DNA from: Cycloclasticus sp. | Lineage (GTDB): Bacteria > Pseudomonadota > Gammaproteobacteria > Methylococcales > Cycloclasticaceae | Length of the DNA: 12,058 nt | NCBI GenBank assembly: GCA_019090295.1 | Contig: JAHRWG010000089.1 | Location: forward strand, 1 to 12,058 | Direction: 5' to 3' | Shown here: positions 8,426 to 12,058 of the stretch, one piece after another | Position numbering within the stretch: the first letter of the stretch is position 1 | How the letters are laid out: the number at the start of each line of letters is the position of its first letter | Notes under the pieces: generated by a model | The model's input: only the letters and a program-made list of their open reading frames with translations | What the model was told of the DNA's origin: nothing | Databases searched by the model: none | Translations under genes and position numbers: made by a program

Positions 8426-8830
8426 TTGTACAGCATTACTAAAAACCTTAGCTTCTGCTATGGACATAGACTCATGAATCACCCCGGAAAGTGCCGTCAT
8501 TTACACGGGCACTCTGCGCGTATTGCTATTACGCTAGAAACGGAGCAACTTAATGAACAAGGCATGGTATGTGACTTTTCTGACATTAAAGACTTTGCTG
8601 GCCAATGGATTAATGACACCTTAGACCATAATATGCTCTTACATAAAGATGACCCCGTCCTCTCCATGCTTCAAGCTGCAGGGGAACGTGTGATGGTGGT
8701 CAATGAACACCCAACGGCTGAGTTCTTAGCTAAATTAGTCTTCGAGCATGTTAAAAGCGGAGGGTTCCCTGTGACAAAAGTATTAGTTTGGGAAACAGAC
8801 AGTTCTAGTGCCAGTTACTCTGCCGCATAG
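8426..8830 (+). CDS. queD: 6-carboxytetrahydropterin synthase / PTPS-family protein (QueD-like), TTG start
   Basis: QueD converts 7,8-dihydroneopterin triphosphate to 6-carboxy-5,6,7,8-tetrahydropterin, an early step toward queuosine in tRNA. The 134-residue product has the zinc histidines His14 (in GHRL), His27 and His29 (in HLHGH). It also has the catalytic Cys23 (in GKC), Asp67-His68 (LDHNML) and a late Glu123 (VWET). The N-terminal motif is FCYGHR where E. coli has FEAAHR, so it may belong to a divergent subgroup. A TTG start at 8426 is required: an in-frame stop (TAA, 8420-8422) lies just upstream, and the next Met (residue 17) would remove a zinc ligand. GAG at 8416-8418 is the only ribosome-binding signal. 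Its stop overlaps the GTG start of the next gene by one base. A substrate other than dihydroneopterin triphosphate is possible within this superfamily. Confidence 0.82.
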   Translation: MYSITKNLSFCYGHRLMNHPGKCRHLHGHSARIAITLETEQLNEQGMVCDFSDIKDFAGQWINDTLDHNMLLHKDDPVLSMLQAAGERVMVVNEHPTAEFLAKLVFEHVKSGGFPVTKVLVWETDSSSASYSAA

Positions 8831-9249
8831 TGCGTCAGCACGTTCGCCCGGTTAACAAGTCTTTTTGCTTGCAAATGCTTTGCGAGCAAAACTTCACTCG
8901 CTTCAACGCGCTACATCCTGTTAGCACACTGACGACTAAAGCACACCAGACTATTCGTACTCGTGTACTGGAAAGGGGGCCGTATACATACACCGTGTTG
9001 ATTGACTCCCATTCATTCAACCCGAGCGCTTTAGATGCTCAGTTCAAATGCCGTATTTATATTGACACCCAATCTATTGAAGTTATCAGTATTGAAGGCT
9101 CCAATTCACCAGCCACGCCTGATTTCGCCTCACCCAAAGCTTGCCTTAACTACAAGTGGAACATTAATTATTTATTAGAAAAGTGGATTATGTTCCAGTT
9201 TCAACTGTCTAATATTAAGCCACCTCGCTCCCAAGTACTTTACGCCTAA
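8830..9249 (+). CDS. DUF1249 family protein (YqiB-like)
   Basis: Small protein of unknown function resembling E. coli YqiB. The match rests on the N-terminal LCEQNFTRFNAL segment (residues 17-28), a central beta-rich region with YTYTVLIDS, and a KACLNYKWNINYLLEKWIMF-like end, where YqiB has a similar aromatic, charged helix. The 139-residue length is also right for the family. The GTG start at 8830 overlaps the QueD stop codon (TAGTG), which implies translational coupling. No independent ribosome-binding site is visible, and the first in-frame ATG (8875) would delete the family's N-terminal residues. Its codons end 6 bp from the convergent symporter gene, with no terminator between. The protein is predicted to be soluble. 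I cannot assign a function. In E. coli, yqiB lies beside nudF and cpdA; those genes are absent here. Confidence 0.75.
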   Translation: MRQHVRPVNKSFCLQMLCEQNFTRFNALHPVSTLTTKAHQTIRTRVLERGPYTYTVLIDSHSFNPSALDAQFKCRIYIDTQSIEVISIEGSNSPATPDFASPKACLNYKWNINYLLEKWIMFQFQLSNIKPPRSQVLYA

Positions 9250-9255
9250 CATGGC

Positions 9256-10590
9256 TTAACTCATTTTTTTGCTTAACCTAAATACCACTGGTGCCAGCAA
9301 TAATAGAGCGAGCAAATTAGGTATAGCCATTAAACCATTCAACACATCAGCCAAAAGCCACAAGAACTCCAAATCCATCATCGCGCCCACAGGAATAACC
9401 AGCACCCATAGGAAACGGTACCAAGGGATCACCTTGACACCAAAAATATATTCCGCACAGCGCTCACCATAGTAGCTCCAACCCAGCAAGGTCGTCAGTG
9501 CAAAAATAGCCAAACCAAAACTCACCACATAACTGCCATAGTTCGGTAACCCACGGCCAAATGCCAGCGCTGAAAGTGACGCACCCGTCTCGCCACTCAC
9601 CCAGCTACCCGTTAAGATAATAACTAATGCTGTCATCGTGCAAATAACAAGGGTATCAATAAACGTCCCTAGCATTGCAATTTGCCCTTGCCTAACAGGG
9701 CTGTTCGTTTTCGCCGCTGCATGAGCAATTGGTGCGGTTCCAAGACCAGCTTCATTCGAGAAAACACCTCGTGCTACACCAAATCGAATAGCGGCCATCA
9801 CCCCTGCACCAGCAAATCCTCCTGCAGCTGCCGTTCCTGAAAAAGCATCATGCACTATCAGCAAAAGAGCAGCAGGAACACCGTCCCAATACTGGGCAAT
9901 AATAAAACAAGCGGCTGATAGATAGGCCAAGCCCATTAAAGGCACCAACTTAGCAGCGACAGAACCAATTCGTCGCACACCTCCAACTAATACCGCACAC
10001 ACCAACACCGCCATGACCAAGCCTGTCTGCCAAGCAGGCACACCTAACGTTGCTTCTAGTGCATCGGCCACAGAGTTTGCTTGAATAGTGTTACCTATCC
10101 CAAAGGCAGCCACCGAGCCGAATAGTGCGAACAAAAAAGCCAACCACTGCCACTTTTCCCCTAGACCATTTTTAATATAATACATTGGCCCGCCAACATA
10201 GGCACCTTTCTCATCTTGTTCACGGTAGTTAACCGCTAATACAGCCTCGGCATACTTTGTTGCCATCCCCACTAGTGCCGTTATCCACATCCAAAAAATA
10301 GCACCGGGGCCACCCAAAAATATGGCTGTTGCCACACCTGCTATATTACCCGTGCCAATGGTTGCAGCTAATGACGTCATTAAGGCATTAAAAGGGCTTA
10401 TTTCCCCTTTCTCCAAATGGCTTACTTGCCGCCCTCGCCACAATAAAGAAAAAGCAAATGGTAGCCGCCTTAGAGGTAAAAAAGCCAAACCTAGCATTAA
10501 ATATAAGCCGGTCCCCAGCAGCAAGGTTAAAACAACTGGCCCCCAGACAATCGCATCAGCCGCCTTCAACCAGTGTATAAAAATTTCCAT
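9256..10590 (-). CDS. Sodium:alanine/glycine symporter (AGCS family)
   Basis: Inner-membrane carrier of the alanine or glycine:cation symporter family, importing small neutral amino acids with sodium (or protons). The 444-residue protein is strongly hydrophobic, with about 10-11 membrane segments. Family hallmarks are SLAATIGTGNIAGVA (73-87), GGPGAIFWMWITALVG followed by MATKYAE (93-115), GGPMYY (133-138) and GVFSNEAGLGTAPIAHAA (275-292). The C terminus is short and basic. The ATG at 10590 has only a weak GAGAA upstream. It is convergent with the DUF1249 gene (6 bp apart) and divergent from the CDGSH gene (85 bp), so it is probably a single-gene transcript. Which amino acid it carries cannot be read from the sequence. 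Confidence 0.93.
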   Translation of the reverse strand: MEIFIHWLKAADAIVWGPVVLTLLLGTGLYLMLGLAFLPLRRLPFAFSLLWRGRQVSHLEKGEISPFNALMTSLAATIGTGNIAGVATAIFLGGPGAIFWMWITALVGMATKYAEAVLAVNYREQDEKGAYVGGPMYYIKNGLGEKWQWLAFLFALFGSVAAFGIGNTIQANSVADALEATLGVPAWQTGLVMAVLVCAVLVGGVRRIGSVAAKLVPLMGLAYLSAACFIIAQYWDGVPAALLLIVHDAFSGTAAAGGFAGAGVMAAIRFGVARGVFSNEAGLGTAPIAHAAAKTNSPVRQGQIAMLGTFIDTLVICTMTALVIILTGSWVSGETGASLSALAFGRGLPNYGSYVVSFGLAIFALTTLLGWSYYGERCAEYIFGVKVIPWYRFLWVLVIPVGAMMDLEFLWLLADVLNGLMAIPNLLALLLLAPVVFRLSKKMS

Positions 10591-10675
10591 TCGTTTTCTC
10601 AGTCATATATAGTGTGATTGTGTTTATTACAGCACACATTCACTTACTCCACAGACCCATTTAAAAGGACTCGAT

Positions 10676-10897
10676 ATGAACGATAATAATGCCCCTTACG
10701 TTGTTTCTTTGAAGAAAGACGACGAAATTTACATCTGCCAGTGTGGCAAAACAAGCAATGCTCCTCTTTGTGACGGCAGCCATAAAGGGTCTGAAGGTCG
10801 CCCTCTTGGGTACCAAGCCACTAAAGATGAAGAGCTTTATGTATGTGGTTGTGGAAAGTCAGCAAATATGCCTTGGTGCGATGGCAGCCATAAATAG
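10676..10897 (+). CDS. Tandem CDGSH iron-sulfur domain protein
   Basis: CDGSH proteins bind [2Fe-2S] clusters through three cysteines and one histidine and act in redox sensing or in iron-sulfur and electron transfer. This 73-residue protein has two complete motifs. The first uses Cys21, Cys23, Cys32 and His36 (CxCG...PLCDGSH); the second uses Cys57, Cys59, Cys68 and His72 (CGCG...PWCDGSH). The second histidine is the penultimate residue. All eight predicted ligands are present, so two clusters are expected in one small soluble protein. The ATG at 10676 is preceded by AAAGGA at good spacing. There is no transmembrane anchor, unlike the mitochondrial members. The next gene, a UPF0149 protein, starts 33 bp downstream on the same strand. 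The physiological role of such bacterial tandem proteins is mostly unknown. Confidence 0.92.
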   Translation: MNDNNAPYVVSLKKDDEIYICQCGKTSNAPLCDGSHKGSEGRPLGYQATKDEELYVCGCGKSANMPWCDGSHK

Positions 10898-10930
10898 CGC
10901 TCATTGTTTAATACCAAACTGTAAATACTG

Positions 10931-11443
10931 ATGAATCAATTAGATAATTTTTTAAATTCTGATGCTATTAATGATGAAGCCATGTATGTTCCTGAAGCAC
11001 ATGGCTTCATCACTAGTCTAGTCATCCAGCCTGGTTCGCTAAGCATTGAGCAATGCCTAAGTGAAATTTTTGCCGACGACGTCGTTGATAGTGTTATTAA
11101 ACAAGCTTTTTGTGAGCTAAAAGAGGGCATAGAGAAAGCGTTATTGAATGGTGAGTTCCCCGACCTTATGGCAAGCGACGATGACAGTGGTGAAGATACC
11201 CTTACATTGTGGGCTACCGGCTTTATGCAAGGCGTCTTCCTTCAAGAGGAATTATGGTTTGACGCCTTCTCCGAGGAAGTGGCTGAGTTAACATTACCCA
11301 TTTTAAGCTGCTCAGAGTTACTCGACGACGACGAAATGAGTGATATTTCAGGCAATGAGGATTTATTGGACGCCATGGCCGAGCAAATACCAAACTGTGT
11401 TATCGACCTGTACCTTTTGTTTAACGCTCCGAACGACACTTAG
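10931..11443 (+). CDS. UPF0149 (YgfB/YecA family) protein
   Basis: Conserved protein of uncertain function. Recognisable UPF0149 features are PEAHGFITSLVIQPG (residues 21-35), followed by a DDVVDSVIKQAF helix and LWATGFMQGVFL (93-104), where the family has a W-x-x-GF-x-x-G pattern. The 170-residue product is markedly acidic, with many Asp and Glu, including clusters DDDSGED and DDDEMSD. It lacks the C-terminal SEC-C zinc motif found in some YecA proteins, so it is closer to YgfB in architecture. No strong ribosome-binding site precedes the ATG, and translation may depend on the CDGSH gene 33 bp upstream. E. coli ygfB lies next to pepP and ubiH; that neighbourhood is absent here, which argues against calling this the ygfB orthologue. 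Confidence 0.8.
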   Translation: MNQLDNFLNSDAINDEAMYVPEAHGFITSLVIQPGSLSIEQCLSEIFADDVVDSVIKQAFCELKEGIEKALLNGEFPDLMASDDDSGEDTLTLWATGFMQGVFLQEELWFDAFSEEVAELTLPILSCSELLDDDEMSDISGNEDLLDAMAEQIPNCVIDLYLLFNAPNDT

Positions 11444-11499
11444 CGTACACTTTTACAACGCTTCTTTACGCCACCAGTTATTGCTGAAAAGAGAATAGA

Positions 11500-12058
11500 T
11501 TGAACGATTTAATTAAACAACCCATGGAAACCCTCTGGGTTAATGACTGTGAAATTACCTTATTAGGGACTGCTCACGTTTCGAAAAGTAGCGCTGAGGC
11601 TGTTGCTTATCTGCTAGAAAGCCAGCCATTTGATGCCGTTGCTATTGAGCTGTGCCCCAGCCGATATAACAGCCTTATCAACCCAGACAGCTTAGCTAAA
11701 ATGGATTTATTTAGCGTGATCAAAAGTGGCAAGGCTGCTATGGTAACCGCTAGTTTAGCCTTAGGGGCCTTTCAACAAAAAATGGCCGATGAACTAGGCA
11801 TTGAGCCTGGTGCTGAAATGAAAGTAGCGGCAACGATTGCTCAAGAAAAACACCTTCCTGTCTTACTGATTGACCGGGAAGTTGGCATAACTTTAAAGCG
11901 AGTTTATCGTAACGTTCCATGGTGGAAACGTTTAGAGCTTTTTTCTGGCTTACTCGGCAGTGTCATGTTTTCTGAAAAAATCAGTGAAGGTGAGATTGAA
12001 AAGCTAAAAGACGGCGATGTTCTTGATGCCACTTTTTCACAGTTTGCTGAGTCATCAA
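11500..12058 (+). CDS. TraB/PrgY-family protein, N-terminal part (runs off right edge)
   Basis: The TraB (pheromone shutdown) family is found in bacteria, archaea and eukaryotes and is related to the TIKI/GumN protease-like fold. 186 codons are visible. Family motifs are LLGTAHVSKSSAE (21-33, with His26), VAIELCPSRY (47-56, with Glu50 and Arg55) and PGAEMKVA (103-110). IDREVGITLKR (124-134) follows. Full-length members are near 390-400 residues and usually end in membrane segments, which would be beyond the window. I chose the TTG at 11500: AAAAGAGA lies about 8 bases upstream, and an in-frame TGA at 11485 limits extension. The first in-frame ATG (11524) has no ribosome-binding site and would drop only 8 residues. 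The Enterococcus TraB role in plasmid pheromone control should not be assumed here. It follows the UPF0149 gene by 56 bp. Confidence 0.82.
   Translation, partial: MNDLIKQPMETLWVNDCEITLLGTAHVSKSSAEAVAYLLESQPFDAVAIELCPSRYNSLINPDSLAKMDLFSVIKSGKAAMVTASLALGAFQQKMADELGIEPGAEMKVAATIAQEKHLPVLLIDREVGITLKRVYRNVPWWKRLELFSGLLGSVMFSEKISEGEIEKLKDGDVLDATFSQFAESS

Noticed and set aside
9254..9277. Direct repeat GCTTAAC, GCTTAAC at the end of the symporter gene.
   Set aside because: Only seven bases, partly coding, with no other sign of a mobile element or attachment site.
10609..10654. GTGTGA...CACACATTCACT as a possible CRP-type palindrome between the symporter and CDGSH genes.
   Set aside because: The arms match imperfectly and the spacing does not fit TGTGA-N6-TCACA.
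10743..10931. An open frame of 62 codons overlapping the CDGSH gene.
   Set aside because: It is out of frame with an intact, motif-rich gene, and its own sequence shows no recognisable domain.

Overview
The window looks like a chromosomal housekeeping segment from a gammaproteobacterium, probably a marine or aquatic aerobe. The evidence is the gene order rplU-rpmA-obgE-proB with ispB divergent, an IspB-type octaprenyl diphosphate synthase, YgfB/YecA-family (UPF0149) and YqiB-like (DUF1249) proteins, and moderately AT-rich DNA (judged by eye, not computed). A Cycloclasticus/Piscirickettsiaceae-like source would fit, but that is a low-confidence guess. I see no RNA genes, insertion sequences, phage genes, CRISPR arrays or defence genes.

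Layout. Positions 1-2334 (minus strand) hold rplU, rpmA, obgE and the first 177 codons of proB, which runs off the left edge. A strong sigma70 promoter drives rplU, and a Rho-independent terminator lies between rpmA and obgE. Positions 2507-5040 (plus) hold ispB and a long-form glyceraldehyde-3-phosphate dehydrogenase with about 130 extra N-terminal residues. A perfect 13-bp hairpin at 5060-5088 separates this gene from the convergent acs. Positions 5112-7843 (minus) hold acs and, upstream of it in transcription, a phaB-type acetoacetyl-CoA reductase. The following 255-bp intergenic region contains an exact match to the FNR/Anr consensus and a separate 8-bp inverted repeat. Positions 8099-9249 (plus) form a tight three-gene group: a single-domain PilZ protein, a QueD/PTPS-family enzyme with a TTG start, and a DUF1249 protein. 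Positions 9256-10590 (minus) hold an AGCS sodium:alanine/glycine symporter. Positions 10676 to the end (plus) hold a 73-residue protein with two CDGSH iron-sulfur motifs, a UPF0149 protein, and the N-terminal part of a TraB/PrgY-family protein cut by the right edge.

How the genes work together. Most are core functions: 50S ribosome proteins and assembly, proline biosynthesis, the quinone side chain and glycolysis. The phaB-acs pair suggests a link between acetate activation to acetyl-CoA and reduction of acetoacetyl-CoA toward polyhydroxybutyrate. The FNR-type box about 100 bp upstream of phaB suggests that oxygen or redox state may control it. Nothing here is clearly a new biological system. 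The points most worth a second look are the FNR box, the PilZ-QueD-DUF1249 cluster, the tandem CDGSH protein and the N-terminal extension of the GAPDH.
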